NCBI GenBank assembly: GCA_963205075.1
Contig: CAUJIU010000028.1
Span: 1-63,054, forward strand
Reading direction: 5' to 3'
From: Pseudomonadota bacterium
Lineage (GTDB): Bacteria; Pseudomonadota; Alphaproteobacteria; Rhodobacterales; Rhodobacteraceae
DNA: 63,054 nt
Positions 41,985 to 51,394 of the stretch are shown here, in pieces. Position numbers and translations under genes: made by a program. The notes beneath the pieces are model-generated. The model was not told the DNA's origin and did no database searches. It worked only from the letters and a program-made list of their open reading frames with translations. Numbering within the stretch: the stretch's first letter is position 1; each line of letters starts with the position of its first letter.

Positions 41985-42908
41985 TCAGTAGCGGATCTTG
42001 GGATCGATCCATGCGTAAAGCACGTCGACCACAAGGTTGAAGACAATGGTGAGCACGCCCACCAGGATGGTGATGCCCATCATCACCGAATAGTCGCGGT
42101 TGAAGGCCGAGTTCACGAAGAACTGGCCGATGCCGCCGGTGGAGAAATAGGCGTCAACCACGACCGAACCGGTCACCATGCCGACGAATGCCGGCCCCAG
42201 ATAGGACAGCACCGGCAGCATCGCCGGCTTGAGCGCATGGCGCCAGATGACGCGGCGCATGGGCAGACCCTTGGCCTTGGCGGTGCGGATGAAGCCCGCG
42301 TTCATCACTTCCAGCATCGACGAGCGGGTGATCCGCGCGATGGAGGCGAAGTAAGAGGTTGCCAGCGCCACCACCGGCAGCACGATGTACTGCCATTGCC
42401 CGCCGTTCCAGCCGCCGCCGGGCAGCCAGCCGAGCCAGAGCGTGAACACCACCACCAGCACCGGGGCCATCACGAAGTTGGGCAGCGACTGCGCGCCGAT
42501 CGAGAAGCCGACGGCGAGGTAGTCGATCCAGGTATTGTGCCGGATCGCCGCCAGGACGCCGAGGCTGACCCCCACGACCACCGCCACCACGAAGGACCAG
42601 AAGCCGTAGGTCAGCGTCACCGGGAAGCCCTGGGCGATGATGTCGTTGACGCTGCGGTCCTTGTACTTGAAGGACGGCCCGAAGTCGAAATGCGCCACCA
42701 CGTTCCAGACGTAGTTGGTGATCTGCTTCCAGTAGGGCTGGTCGAGGCCATACTTGGCCTGAAGGTTGGCCAGAACCTCCGGGGGCGGGATCTTCTCGCC
42801 GTTGAAGGGGTTGCCCGGCGCCGAATACATCAGCACGAAGGACAGCACGATGAGGATCAGGATGGTGGGAATGGCCACCGCAAAGCGACGGACGATATAG
42901 GCAAACAT
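41985..42908 (-). CDS. Oligopeptide/dipeptide ABC transporter permease (OppB-like)
   Basis: 307 aa. Starts MFAYIVRRFAVAIPTILILI, the standard OppB first helix, then a BPD_transp_1 domain with six helices and the loop RTAKAKGLPMRRVIWRHALK. Follows the binding-protein gene after an 85-base gap that contains a stem-loop. Confidence 0.93.
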   Translation of the reverse strand: MFAYIVRRFAVAIPTILILIVLSFVLMYSAPGNPFNGEKIPPPEVLANLQAKYGLDQPYWKQITNYVWNVVAHFDFGPSFKYKDRSVNDIIAQGFPVTLTYGFWSFVVAVVVGVSLGVLAAIRHNTWIDYLAVGFSIGAQSLPNFVMAPVLVVVFTLWLGWLPGGGWNGGQWQYIVLPVVALATSYFASIARITRSSMLEVMNAGFIRTAKAKGLPMRRVIWRHALKPAMLPVLSYLGPAFVGMVTGSVVVDAYFSTGGIGQFFVNSAFNRDYSVMMGITILVGVLTIVFNLVVDVLYAWIDPKIRY

Positions 42909-42941
42909 CTGGAATGTTTCCTCGCAAAGGATGCGAAAAGG

Positions 42942-42975
42942 AGCCGCGCCCCCGCAATTGTGCGGAGGCGCGGCT
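42942..42975 (-). terminator. Intercistronic stem-loop between oppA-like and oppB-like genes
   Basis: A 9-bp outer stem (42942-42950 with 42967-42975) contains a nested CCGCA/TGCGG stem. On the minus strand it is followed by CCTTTTC. It may act as a partial terminator or an RNA-stabilising structure that keeps the binding protein more abundant than the permeases. Confidence 0.6.
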
Positions 42976-42993
42976 TGGGACTAGGCCCTCAGA

Positions 42994-44628
42994 TCACTCG
43001 GCGACCTTGTAGAGGTCACGCGAGTACCAGTTCTGCTGCACGTTGTTGACGGGCCAGCCCTTGAGCGCGTCATTCATCATGAAGACAGAGGTGTAGTGGT
43101 AGATCGGGATGATCGGGGCCTCGGCGGCCACGATCTCTTCGACGCGGGTGTAGTTGGCGGACGGATCGTCCATCGTCTTGGCCGCGGCCATCAGTTCATC
43201 GACTTCCGCGTTGGAATAGGCGGCGTCGTTGTAGCCCGAACCCGAAGTCATCAGGTCGAGGAAGGTCGAGGCTTCGTTGTAGTCGCCGCACCAGCCGGCA
43301 CGCGCCACGTCAAACTGACCGCTGCCGCGCGCTTCGAGGAAGGTCTGCCATTCCATGTTGTTGATGGTGGCATCGATCCCGAGGTTCTGCTTCCACATCT
43401 GGCTGACGGCAATCGCGATGTTCTTGTGACCCTCGGAGGTGTTGTAGAGGATCTCGAGGCTGATCGGATTGTCCGGGCCGTAGCCGGCTTCTGCCAGAAG
43501 CGCCTGCGCCTTGGCGACCCGCTCTTCCTGGGTCATGTTGGCGGTCTCGACGCTGGGCACTTCAAAGCCGGCGGTCGCGCCGGGAGTGAAGGTGTAGGCC
43601 GGGATCTGGCCGCCCGCGGTCACGTTCTGCACGATGATGTCACGGTCGATGGCAAGGCTCAGGGCCTGGCGGACGCGAACGTCCTTTTCCCATTCCGGAG
43701 CATCGTCACGCAGGTTGAACGTGTAGTAGTAGGAGCACAGCGACGGGAAGCTGGTGGCTTCGGTCGGATACTGCTCCTTCAGCGCCGGATACTGGCCCGA
43801 CGGAACGGCAACCTTGTCCAGCTCGCCGGCCTGCCAGCGGGTCAGGGCCTGCGCATCGTCGTTGATGACCAGACGCACCACGGTGTCGATGATGGTGGCG
43901 TCGTTGTTCCAGTACATCGGGTTGCGGACGCGCACCATGCGCTCCTGCGGCACATGCTCGGTCAGCACATAGGCACCGTTGCCGACGATATGCTCGGGAC
44001 GGGTCCACTCCGAACCCCACTCCTCGACGGTGGCGCGCGGCACCGGGAAGGTGGTCGAATGCGTCACCATCTGCGCGAAATAGGGCAGCGGCTGCGAAAG
44101 ATGCACGACGAAGGTGTGGTCATCGGGGGCTTCGACGCCAAGCTGGTCGGGGGTCATCTCGCCGGCAATGACGGCCGAGACGTTCACGATCGACATCAGC
44201 TCCAGATACCAGGAGTAGGGCGAGGCCAGCTCCGGCGAGGCGGCGCGCTCCCAGGCGTAGACGAAATCGCCGGCGGTGACGGGATCGCCGTTGGACCACT
44301 TGGCGTTGTCGCGCAGGGTGAAGGTATAGGTCAGCTTGTCATCGGAAACGGTGTAGCCGGTGGCCACGCCGGGGATCAGGTTGCCGTCGGCATCCTGGTT
44401 CATCAGACCTTCAAAGAGGTCACGCACGATATCGCTGCCGGCAACGTCTTCGACCATGCCGGGGTCGATCGAGGGGCTCTCGTCGATGTCCTGATAGGTG
44501 AAGGTCTGATCGGCGGCCAGCGCTTCGCCGGTCACTGGATGGGTCGCATGGCTTTCAGCATAGGCCATGCCGCCCGAAAGAACGAGCAAGGCGGCCGAGC
44601 TGGCCATCAATGTGGTACGAAGTTTCAT
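42994..44628 (-). CDS. Oligopeptide-binding protein, SBP family 5 (OppA-like)
   Basis: 544 aa from the ATG at 44628, with AGGGAGA upstream. Signal peptide MKLRTTLMASSAALLVLSGG to about residue 24 (AYA). SBP_bac_5 features include EGLMNQDADGNLIPGVATGY, TFTLRDNAKWSNGDPV, and GNGAYVLTEHVPQERM. Periplasmic peptide capture for the ABC transporter. First gene of the operon; ligand not predictable. Confidence 0.93.
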   Translation of the reverse strand: MKLRTTLMASSAALLVLSGGMAYAESHATHPVTGEALAADQTFTYQDIDESPSIDPGMVEDVAGSDIVRDLFEGLMNQDADGNLIPGVATGYTVSDDKLTYTFTLRDNAKWSNGDPVTAGDFVYAWERAASPELASPYSWYLELMSIVNVSAVIAGEMTPDQLGVEAPDDHTFVVHLSQPLPYFAQMVTHSTTFPVPRATVEEWGSEWTRPEHIVGNGAYVLTEHVPQERMVRVRNPMYWNNDATIIDTVVRLVINDDAQALTRWQAGELDKVAVPSGQYPALKEQYPTEATSFPSLCSYYYTFNLRDDAPEWEKDVRVRQALSLAIDRDIIVQNVTAGGQIPAYTFTPGATAGFEVPSVETANMTQEERVAKAQALLAEAGYGPDNPISLEILYNTSEGHKNIAIAVSQMWKQNLGIDATINNMEWQTFLEARGSGQFDVARAGWCGDYNEASTFLDLMTSGSGYNDAAYSNAEVDELMAAAKTMDDPSANYTRVEEIVAAEAPIIPIYHYTSVFMMNDALKGWPVNNVQQNWYSRDLYKVAE

Positions 44629-45003
44629 GTTTTTCTCCCTGTATCCGGCCGCTAGTGGGCCATCACTCTGGTTCCCGGCACGCGTTGCGTGCGGATGCCC
44701 GATCCTTTTGTCAGACGCGCGAAATGGCAAGGGTAATCGCAGCTTTACCTAGCGGCACTTCCGATCCAGCGCGAGATTCGTCGTGTCGGGCAGGTTGTGA
44801 CCGGATTTGCCGTCACTTCTACGAAGCGACGCATCATTTTGCCAATAAGCTTCGGCCATCTGATCTGAGAATGCAGCGAATCGCTGATTCGGATGGGTCA
44901 GTGCGCCCCCGGACAACATCTTGTCCCGGACCATTCGGCCCCCACAAAGAGTTGGGCGCCCGACGGCAGCCGGGCGCCCACATCCTGTCAGGTCTGTCAC
45001 GCC
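44629..45003. other. Intergenic region upstream of the opp operon and downstream of the alcohol dehydrogenase gene
   Basis: 375 bases. It holds the opp promoter region (no clear hexamers recognised), a hairpin at about 44869-44890 formed by an imperfect GAATGCAGCG/CGCTGATTC repeat, and the terminator at 44953-44980. An 83-codon minus frame (44749-45000) crosses the terminator and shows no recognisable protein, so I do not call it. Confidence 0.5.
44953..44980 (-). terminator. Terminator of the glutamylation operon
   Basis: A 10-bp GC stem (44953-44962 with 44971-44980) lies 23 bases after the alcohol dehydrogenase stop and is followed on the minus strand by ACTCTTTG. Confidence 0.65.
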
Positions 45004-46149
45004 CTACATGGCGTCTTCAAACAGCGCCCGGGTGTTTTCGGCGGTCATCGCCACCGGATTGCCGCCGACGCTGGGGTCCTGCAAGGCCATGGCGGTCAGC
45101 TCGTCCAGACGCTCCGCCTGCACCCCCATCGCCGCGAGGCCCTTGGGCATGGCGAACATCTGGTTCAGCTCGACCGCGCGGTTGTAGAAGCCGTCGAACC
45201 CGCCCCTGATCCCCAGATAGGCCGCGGCACTGGCCAGCCGGTCCTCGATCGCCGGGCGGTTGAAGCGCAGGCAGGCGGGAATGACGACGGCGTTGGTGGT
45301 GCCGTGATGGGTGTTGTAGACCGCCCCGACCGGGTGGCTGAGCGCATGCACAGCCCCCAGCCCCTTCTGGAACGCCACCGCCCCCATCGCCGCCGCGCTC
45401 ATCATGTGGGCGCGCGCCTCAAGGTTGCCGCCGTCCTCATAGGCGCGCGGCAGCCATTCGTTGACCAGCCGCAACCCTTCCAGCGCGATGCCCTGGCTCA
45501 TCGGGTGATAGAAGGGCGACGAGAAGGCCTCGAGGCAATGGGCGAAGGCGTCCATGCCGGTGCCGGCGGTGATGTGGCGCGGCATGCCGACGGTCAGTTC
45601 CGGGTCCGAGATCACCACCGTGGGCAGCACCTTGGGATGGAAGATGATCTTCTTCACATGGGTCTCGGAGTTGGTGATGACGCTGGCGCGCCCCACTTCC
45701 GAGCCGGTGCCGGCAGTGGTCGGCACCGCGATGATCGGCGCGATCCCGGCGGGGTCGGCGCGGGTCCACCAGTCGCCGATATCCTCGAACTCCCACAGGG
45801 GCCGGGTCTGGCCGGACATGAAGGCCACCATCTTGCCCAGGTCGAGCCCCGAGCCGCCGCCAAAGGCGATGACACCGTCATGCTTGCCGGCCTTGTAGGC
45901 CTTGAGCCCGGCCTCGAGGTTCTTCTCGTTGGGGTTGGCATCCACTTCGCAGAACATCGCGCGCCCCAGACCGGCGGCATCCATCAGGTCGAGCGTGCGC
46001 CTGGTGATCTCCATGTTGGCCAGCCCGCGATCGGTGACCAGAAGCGGACGCCTGATGCCGGCCTGCGCACAGGCGGCGCCGATTTCCTTGATGCGGCCGG
46101 GGCCGAACTTGATGGCGGTCGGGTAGGACCAGTTGGCGGTGGGGATCAT
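45004..46149 (-). CDS. Iron-containing (group III) alcohol dehydrogenase
   Basis: 381 aa from the ATG at 46149, which overlaps the aldehyde dehydrogenase stop (ATGA). GGGSGLDLGK binds NAD(P), and PTTAGTGSEV follows. Metal ligands are visible in TGMDAFAHCLEAF and AVHALSHPVGAVYNTHHG. It would interconvert an alcohol and its aldehyde. Last gene of the operon starting at 52706, next to an aldehyde dehydrogenase, so oxidation of an alcohol group is the likely direction. Confidence 0.92.
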   Translation of the reverse strand: MIPTANWSYPTAIKFGPGRIKEIGAACAQAGIRRPLLVTDRGLANMEITRRTLDLMDAAGLGRAMFCEVDANPNEKNLEAGLKAYKAGKHDGVIAFGGGSGLDLGKMVAFMSGQTRPLWEFEDIGDWWTRADPAGIAPIIAVPTTAGTGSEVGRASVITNSETHVKKIIFHPKVLPTVVISDPELTVGMPRHITAGTGMDAFAHCLEAFSSPFYHPMSQGIALEGLRLVNEWLPRAYEDGGNLEARAHMMSAAAMGAVAFQKGLGAVHALSHPVGAVYNTHHGTTNAVVIPACLRFNRPAIEDRLASAAAYLGIRGGFDGFYNRAVELNQMFAMPKGLAAMGVQAERLDELTAMALQDPSVGGNPVAMTAENTRALFEDAM

Positions 46150-47534
46150 GCCTTGACCTTTCTGAGATGGTAGGAGCGCGGCCGGGTCACCGCGTGATAG
46201 CCGAGCACCGACATGGCGCCGCCGCGGCCGGTATCCTTGCAGCCGGTCCAGCAGACGGCCGGGTCGATGTAATCGGCGCGGTTGAGAAACACGGTGCCGG
46301 TCTCGATCCGGCGGCCCAGAGCCAGGGCGCGCTCGGGGTCCGAAGTCCACAGGCTCGCCGTCAGGCCGTAGGGGCTGTCATTCATCAGCGCCAGGGCTTC
46401 CTCGTCATCCTTGACCGGCATGATGCCGACCACCGGCCCGAAGCTTTCCTCGCGCATCACCCGCATCGAGTGATCGACATTCACCAGCACCTGCGGCGCC
46501 AGATAGGCGCCCCCGTCATCGGCGGGAAACTTCGCCGGGTCGATCAGCGCCTTGGCTCCGGCGGCCACGGCCTCGGCGATCTGCTCGCGCACGGTGCGGG
46601 CAAAGCGCACATTGGCCATCGGGCCAAGCGTGGTTGCCGCATCGAACGGGTTGCCCAGCGTCAGGTTGTTGACCCAGGCCACCGCCTTTTCAACGAAGGC
46701 GTCATAGAGGCTTTCATGCACGTAGATGCGTTCGATGCCGCAGCAGCACTGGCCCGAGTTGTACATCGCGCCGTCCATCAGCACATCGACCGCCCAGTCG
46801 ATATCGGCATCGGCCATCACATAGCCCGGATCCTTGCCGCCAAGCTCCAGCCCCAGCCCCGTGAAGGTGCCCGCCGCCGCCCGCTCGATCGCCTGACCGC
46901 CGCCGACCGAGCCGGTGAAGTTGACAAACCCGAACGACCGCGCCGCGATCAGCGCCTCGGTTCCGGCATGGTCCAGCACCACGTTCTGGAACACGTCTTC
47001 CGGCACGCCGCCCTTGTGAAAGGCCACCGCCAGCCGCTCGCCCGCCACCAGCGTCTGGCTGGCATGCTTGAGCATCACCGCGTTGCCGGCGATCAGCGCC
47101 GGGACGATGGTGTTGATGGCGGTCAGGAACGGGTAGTTCCAGGGAGCGATGACAAAGACCACCCCCTGCGGGTCGCGCTCGATGCGGCGCTCGAACTTGT
47201 CGGAGCTTTCCACCACCGTCGGGGCCAGCGCCTCGGCGGCGATGCCGGCCATGTAGTTGGCGCGTTCGTTGACGCCGCCAAACTCGCCGCCAAAGCGGAC
47301 CGGACGGCCCATCTGCCAGGCCAGTTCCTCGACGACCTCGTCCTTCATGGCGTTGAGCGCGGCGATGCCGGCCAGCACCCGCTTGCTGCGCTCGGCGATG
47401 CCCAGCGCCGCCCAGGGCTTCTGCGCCGCCTTGGCCCGGGCGACCGCATCGGCGGCGGCCTTGGGGCCAAGTGCCGGGCGTTCGGCATAGACCCGTCCAT
47501 CAACGGGCGAGATGCATTTGATGATTGCAGTCAT
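46146..47534 (-). CDS. NAD(P)-dependent aldehyde dehydrogenase
   Basis: 462 aa from the ATG at 47534, with GGAGGAAA upstream. Catalytic Asn in VIAPWNYPFL, Glu in LGLELGGKDPGYV, and a triple-Cys catalytic stretch NSGQCCCGIERIYV. Converts an aldehyde to the acid. It sits between the ligase gene and the alcohol dehydrogenase, overlapping the latter by 4 bases. Substrate inferred from the operon only. Confidence 0.92.
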   Translation of the reverse strand: MTAIIKCISPVDGRVYAERPALGPKAAADAVARAKAAQKPWAALGIAERSKRVLAGIAALNAMKDEVVEELAWQMGRPVRFGGEFGGVNERANYMAGIAAEALAPTVVESSDKFERRIERDPQGVVFVIAPWNYPFLTAINTIVPALIAGNAVMLKHASQTLVAGERLAVAFHKGGVPEDVFQNVVLDHAGTEALIAARSFGFVNFTGSVGGGQAIERAAAGTFTGLGLELGGKDPGYVMADADIDWAVDVLMDGAMYNSGQCCCGIERIYVHESLYDAFVEKAVAWVNNLTLGNPFDAATTLGPMANVRFARTVREQIAEAVAAGAKALIDPAKFPADDGGAYLAPQVLVNVDHSMRVMREESFGPVVGIMPVKDDEEALALMNDSPYGLTASLWTSDPERALALGRRIETGTVFLNRADYIDPAVCWTGCKDTGRGGAMSVLGYHAVTRPRSYHLRKVKA

Positions 47535-47551
47535 GGTCTTTCCTCCGGCCC

Positions 47552-48916
47552 TCAGGCCCGTTCGAATCCGCGCTTGATATCCCAGTCGGTGACAACCCGG
47601 TTTGCCTCGGAAATCTCCCACTGCGCGGCGTAATGGTAATGGTCAACCACATCGTCGCCCAACGCCGCCCGCAGCATCTTGGACCTGTTGAGCGCCGTTG
47701 CGGCGTCGCGCAGGTTCTTGGGGATCTCGCGCGCCTTGCGCGACTGGTAGACGTCGCCCGACATCTCGGGCTCCAGCTCCAGCTTGCCCTCGATGCCCGC
47801 CAGACCGGCCGCCAGCTGCGCCGCCATCGCCAGGTAGGGGTTGAGGTCCGATCCGCCGACCCGGCACTCGACCCGGACCGCCTTGGTATCGGCCCCGCAG
47901 ACCCGGTAGCCGGCGGTGCGGTTATCGGTCGACCAGACGGCCTTGGTGGGTGCGAACAGCCCGACGCAGAACCGCTTGTAGCTGTTGGAATAGGGCGCAA
48001 GGAACACGGTCACATCCGTCGCATATGCCAGCAGGCCGGCCATGTAATGCCGCATGGTCTGCGACATGCCGTGCGGCGCGCCGGGGTCGAGGAAGACCGG
48101 CTTGCCGTTCTGCCACAGCGACTGGTGGATATGGCTCGACGAGCCGGCGCGGTCGGTGGCGTATTTGGCCATGAAGGTGGCGGCGCGGCCATGCTTGAGC
48201 GCGATCTCCTTGACCCCGTTCTTGACGATGCAATGCATGTCGGCGGTGTCGAGCGCGTCGGAATACTTGACGTTGATCTCTTCCTGGCCGGCATCGGCCT
48301 CGCCCTTGGAGTTCTCCACCGGGATGCCCGCGGCATAGAGGCTGTTGCGCAGGTCGCGCATGATTTCCTCTTCCTTGGTGGTGCCCATGATGGCGTAGTC
48401 GGCATTGTAGCGGCCCAGCGTCTGCAACGTGTGGTAGCCGGCATCGTTGAGCGCATCGAAGCTCTGCTCGAACAGGTAGAATTCCAGTTCGGTCGCCATC
48501 ATCGCCTCGTAGCCCATGGCGCGGGCGCGGGCGATCTGGCGCTTGAGGATGGTGCGCGGCGCGATGGCCACTTCCTCGTGGGTGTGATGGTCCAGCAGGT
48601 CGCACATCACCATCGCGGTGCCGGGCAGCCAGGGCACCAGGCGCAGGGTGCTCAGGTCGGGCTTGTGGACGTAGTCGCCATATCCCGATGCCCAGCTGGT
48701 GGATTTGTAGCCCTGCACGGTGGTCATCTCGAGATCGGTGGCCAGCAGGTAGTTGCAGCCATGGGTTTCCACGTAGCCGCCATTGACGAAATGCGCGGCG
48801 TGGAACCGCTTGCCCATGAGGCGGCCCTGCATGTCGACGATGCAGGTCAGGACGGTGTCAATGGTGCCCGCCGCCACCGCGGCTTTCAGGGCGTCGAATG
48901 TCAGGTTGGCGGGCAT
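47552..48916 (-). CDS. Glutamine synthetase family gamma-glutamyl-amine ligase (PuuA/GlnA4-like)
   Basis: 454 aa. It has a shortened GS N-terminal beta-grasp (CIVDMQGRLMGKRF) and the catalytic domain with ATELEFYLFEQ, SSSHIHQSLW, SNSYKRF and DNRTAGYRVCG. Lacks the adenylylation region of GlnA-I, and its neighbours are catabolic. Family members such as PuuA join glutamate to putrescine, and GlnA4 joins it to ethanolamine. The operon suggests that kind of role here; the amine is not known. Confidence 0.85.
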   Translation of the reverse strand: MPANLTFDALKAAVAAGTIDTVLTCIVDMQGRLMGKRFHAAHFVNGGYVETHGCNYLLATDLEMTTVQGYKSTSWASGYGDYVHKPDLSTLRLVPWLPGTAMVMCDLLDHHTHEEVAIAPRTILKRQIARARAMGYEAMMATELEFYLFEQSFDALNDAGYHTLQTLGRYNADYAIMGTTKEEEIMRDLRNSLYAAGIPVENSKGEADAGQEEINVKYSDALDTADMHCIVKNGVKEIALKHGRAATFMAKYATDRAGSSSHIHQSLWQNGKPVFLDPGAPHGMSQTMRHYMAGLLAYATDVTVFLAPYSNSYKRFCVGLFAPTKAVWSTDNRTAGYRVCGADTKAVRVECRVGGSDLNPYLAMAAQLAAGLAGIEGKLELEPEMSGDVYQSRKAREIPKNLRDAATALNRSKMLRAALGDDVVDHYHYAAQWEISEANRVVTDWDIKRGFERA

Positions 48917-48946
48917 GGGTCGATCCTTTGGTTCATGTCATACCGA

Positions 48947-48970
48947 AGGGCGCGCCGCGCGGCGCGCCCT
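48947..48970 (-). repeat. 24-bp perfect palindrome between dctP and the ligase gene
   Basis: Bases 48947-48970 are their own reverse complement (each arm begins AGGGCGCGCCGC). In the minus-strand transcript it would form a 10-plus-bp hairpin after dctP, in the gap before the glutamine-synthetase-like gene. Likely RNA-stabilising or attenuating. Confidence 0.7.
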
Positions 48971-48989
48971 CCTTTGTGGGTCTTGCGGC

Positions 48990-50021
48990 TCAGCGGTAGG
49001 GAGTGCCCGCTTTCACCATGGTCGCGTTGTATTCCTTGAAGATGTTCACGACCCGGGCCTTCAATTCGCTCTCGGCGGCGATCTCGTCCCAGAACTTGTG
49101 GGCCTCGTCCTCGACCGTCTGCCATTCCGCGTCGGGAATGGTGGTCGAGGTCAGCTTGGTTTCGTTGACCCGCAATGCGGCCTCGCCGTTCCAGTACCAG
49201 TGCTGGCGATAGTAATGCGAGGAGTCGAAGCAGACCTTCATCAGGGTCTGCAGATGCGGCGGCACTTCGTTCCAGCGGTCCATGTTGGCGAAGAAGTGCC
49301 CGATCCAGGCGCCCGAGATGTTGTTGGTCAGGAAGTACTCGGTCACGTTGGCCCAGCCGGAGGTATAGTCCTCGGTGATGCCCGACCAGGCGATGCCGTC
49401 CAGCTCGCCGGTCTGCAGCGCCACTTCGGCGTCTTCCCATGGCAGGGTGACCGGGGTCACGCCGAACCGCGACAGGAACCGCCCCGCGGTGGGGAAGGTA
49501 AAGATCCGCAGGCCGTTGAGATCGGCCAGCGTGGTGATCGGCTTGTGGGTGGCGAAGTTGCACGGGTCCCACGAACCGGCCGAGATGTGCTGGACCCCGA
49601 CCTTGGCGTATTCTTCCTTCCAGATCGCGTCGAGACCCCAGTGGTTGAACAGCGCCGGCACGTCGAGCGAGTAGCGCAGGCCCAGCGGGAAGTAGCCGCC
49701 GAACACCGTCACTTCGGTCGGGCTGGCCATGGAGTCGTCGTCGGACTGCACGGCGTCGATGGTGCCCTTCTGCATGGCCCGGAACAGCTCGCCGGTGGGG
49801 ACCAGCTGGTCGGCATAGTACAGCTCGATTTCCATCTGGCCGGCGGCGATCTCGTTGAACTGGTCGATGCAGACCTTGATCACCTCGGCACCGAGCGCCG
49901 GGCCGGCATAGGTCTGGAGCCGCCACTTGATCGGCGCCTGGGCATGAACAGCCGGCGCCGCGAGACCGGCCACGCCGGTCGCGGCACCTGCCACGAGGAA
50001 CTTGCGTCTTGTCGTTGTCAT
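48990..50021 (-). CDS. TRAP transporter substrate-binding protein (DctP family)
   Basis: 343 aa. N-terminal Tat-type signal with twin arginine TTTRRKFLVAGAATG. The mature part has typical DctP segments: GLRIFTFPTAGRFLSRFG and ALQTGELDGIAWSGITEDY, where the conserved Arg of the ligand site lies in LRIFTF. Captures the substrate in the periplasm for DctQM; ligand unknown. A hairpin separates it from the ligase gene. Confidence 0.92.
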   Translation of the reverse strand: MTTTRRKFLVAGAATGVAGLAAPAVHAQAPIKWRLQTYAGPALGAEVIKVCIDQFNEIAAGQMEIELYYADQLVPTGELFRAMQKGTIDAVQSDDDSMASPTEVTVFGGYFPLGLRYSLDVPALFNHWGLDAIWKEEYAKVGVQHISAGSWDPCNFATHKPITTLADLNGLRIFTFPTAGRFLSRFGVTPVTLPWEDAEVALQTGELDGIAWSGITEDYTSGWANVTEYFLTNNISGAWIGHFFANMDRWNEVPPHLQTLMKVCFDSSHYYRQHWYWNGEAALRVNETKLTSTTIPDAEWQTVEDEAHKFWDEIAAESELKARVVNIFKEYNATMVKAGTPYR

Positions 50022-50068
50022 TTGTCTCTCTCCTTGCGGTTAAAGTTGGCCCCTTGGACGGGGTCTTG

Positions 50069-51394
50069 TCATCGTGAAAGTACTTGGTGCGGCAGCCAGA
50101 GCGCGATTTCGGGGAATGCAATCACCACGATCAGCGCCACGACCATCACGCCCACGAAGGGAATGATGGACTTGTAGATGTCGATGATGGTGATTTCCTT
50201 CGGAGCCATCGCGCGCATCAGGAACAGGTTGTAGCCGAAGGGCGGCGTCATGTAGGCGATCTGGCAGGTGATGGTATAGAGCACCCCGTACCAGATCAGG
50301 TCGAATCCCAGCGCCCCCACCAGCGGCACATAGAGCGGCGCCACGATCACCAGCATCGCCGTGTCATCGAGGAAGGTGCCCATGATCAGGTAGCTCAGCT
50401 GCATCAGGATCAGGATCTCCCAGGCCGAGAGCCCCAGCCGGTCGACGAAGAACCCCTCGATCGACTTCACCGCGCCCAGCCCGTCGAAGACCGAGCCGAA
50501 GGCCAGCGCGGCGAGGATGATCCACATGAACATGCACGAGATCGCCAGCGTCTCGCGGGTGGCGCGTTCGAATACCTGCCAGGTGAAGCGGCGCTTGACC
50601 ACCGCGGCAACGACCGAGGCGAGCGCGCCGACGACCGAGCTTTCCACCAGCGAGGTATAGCCGGTCACGAAGGGCACCATCATCACGCCGAAGATGCCCA
50701 GCGGCAGAATGCCCGCCTGCAACAGCCGGATCTTTTCGCGGCGCGGGATCTCGGCAAGCTCCTCGGGGGGCAGCACCGGCCCCAGTTCGGGGCTGATCTT
50801 GCAGCGGATCCAGATGTAGCCGATGAACATTGCCGCCATCATCAGGCCGGGCAGCACGCCTGCCAGCCACAGCTGGCTGACCGGCTGGCGGGCGATCATG
50901 GCATAAAGCACCAGCACCACCGAGGGCGGCACCAGGATGCCCAGCGACGATCCGGCCTGAATCACGCCGGTGACCATGCGCTTGTCATAGCCGCGCTTCA
51001 TCAGTTCCGGCAGCGCGATGGTGGCGCCGATCGCCATGCCGGCCACCGAAAGCCCGTTCATCGCCGAGATCACCACCATCAGCAGGATCGTCCCGATCGC
51101 CAGCCCGCCGGGCACCGGCCCGAACCAGACGTGGAACATGCGATAGAGGTCATCGGCCAGCCGGCTTTCCGACAGCACGTAGCCCATGAAGATGAACATC
51201 GGCAGCGTCAGCAGCGTATACCACTTCATCAGCTTCATCGCCGCCGAGAAGCCCAGGTCGGACCCCCCGACCCCCCAGAGCAGCACCGAAGCCCCGACCG
51301 CGACAAAGCCGATGGCACCGAAGACCCGCTGGCCGGTCATCATCATCAGCATCATGGTGCTGAACATCAGTATGGCGATCATGTCATACGACAT
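50069..51394 (-). CDS. TRAP transporter large permease (DctM)
   Basis: 441 aa with about 12 membrane helices, starting MSYDMIAILMFSTMMLMMMTG. Contains the DctM motifs GILVPPSVVLVLYAM and LSYLIMGTFLDDTAML. Sodium-driven transport with DctQ and DctP. Its ATG abuts the dctQ stop. Confidence 0.93.
   Translation of the reverse strand: MSYDMIAILMFSTMMLMMMTGQRVFGAIGFVAVGASVLLWGVGGSDLGFSAAMKLMKWYTLLTLPMFIFMGYVLSESRLADDLYRMFHVWFGPVPGGLAIGTILLMVVISAMNGLSVAGMAIGATIALPELMKRGYDKRMVTGVIQAGSSLGILVPPSVVLVLYAMIARQPVSQLWLAGVLPGLMMAAMFIGYIWIRCKISPELGPVLPPEELAEIPRREKIRLLQAGILPLGIFGVMMVPFVTGYTSLVESSVVGALASVVAAVVKRRFTWQVFERATRETLAISCMFMWIILAALAFGSVFDGLGAVKSIEGFFVDRLGLSAWEILILMQLSYLIMGTFLDDTAMLVIVAPLYVPLVGALGFDLIWYGVLYTITCQIAYMTPPFGYNLFLMRAMAPKEITIIDIYKSIIPFVGVMVVALIVVIAFPEIALWLPHQVLSR

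Noticed and set aside
44749..45000. 83-codon minus-strand frame in the gap downstream of the alcohol dehydrogenase gene
   Set aside because: It crosses the operon terminator hairpin and resembles no protein.
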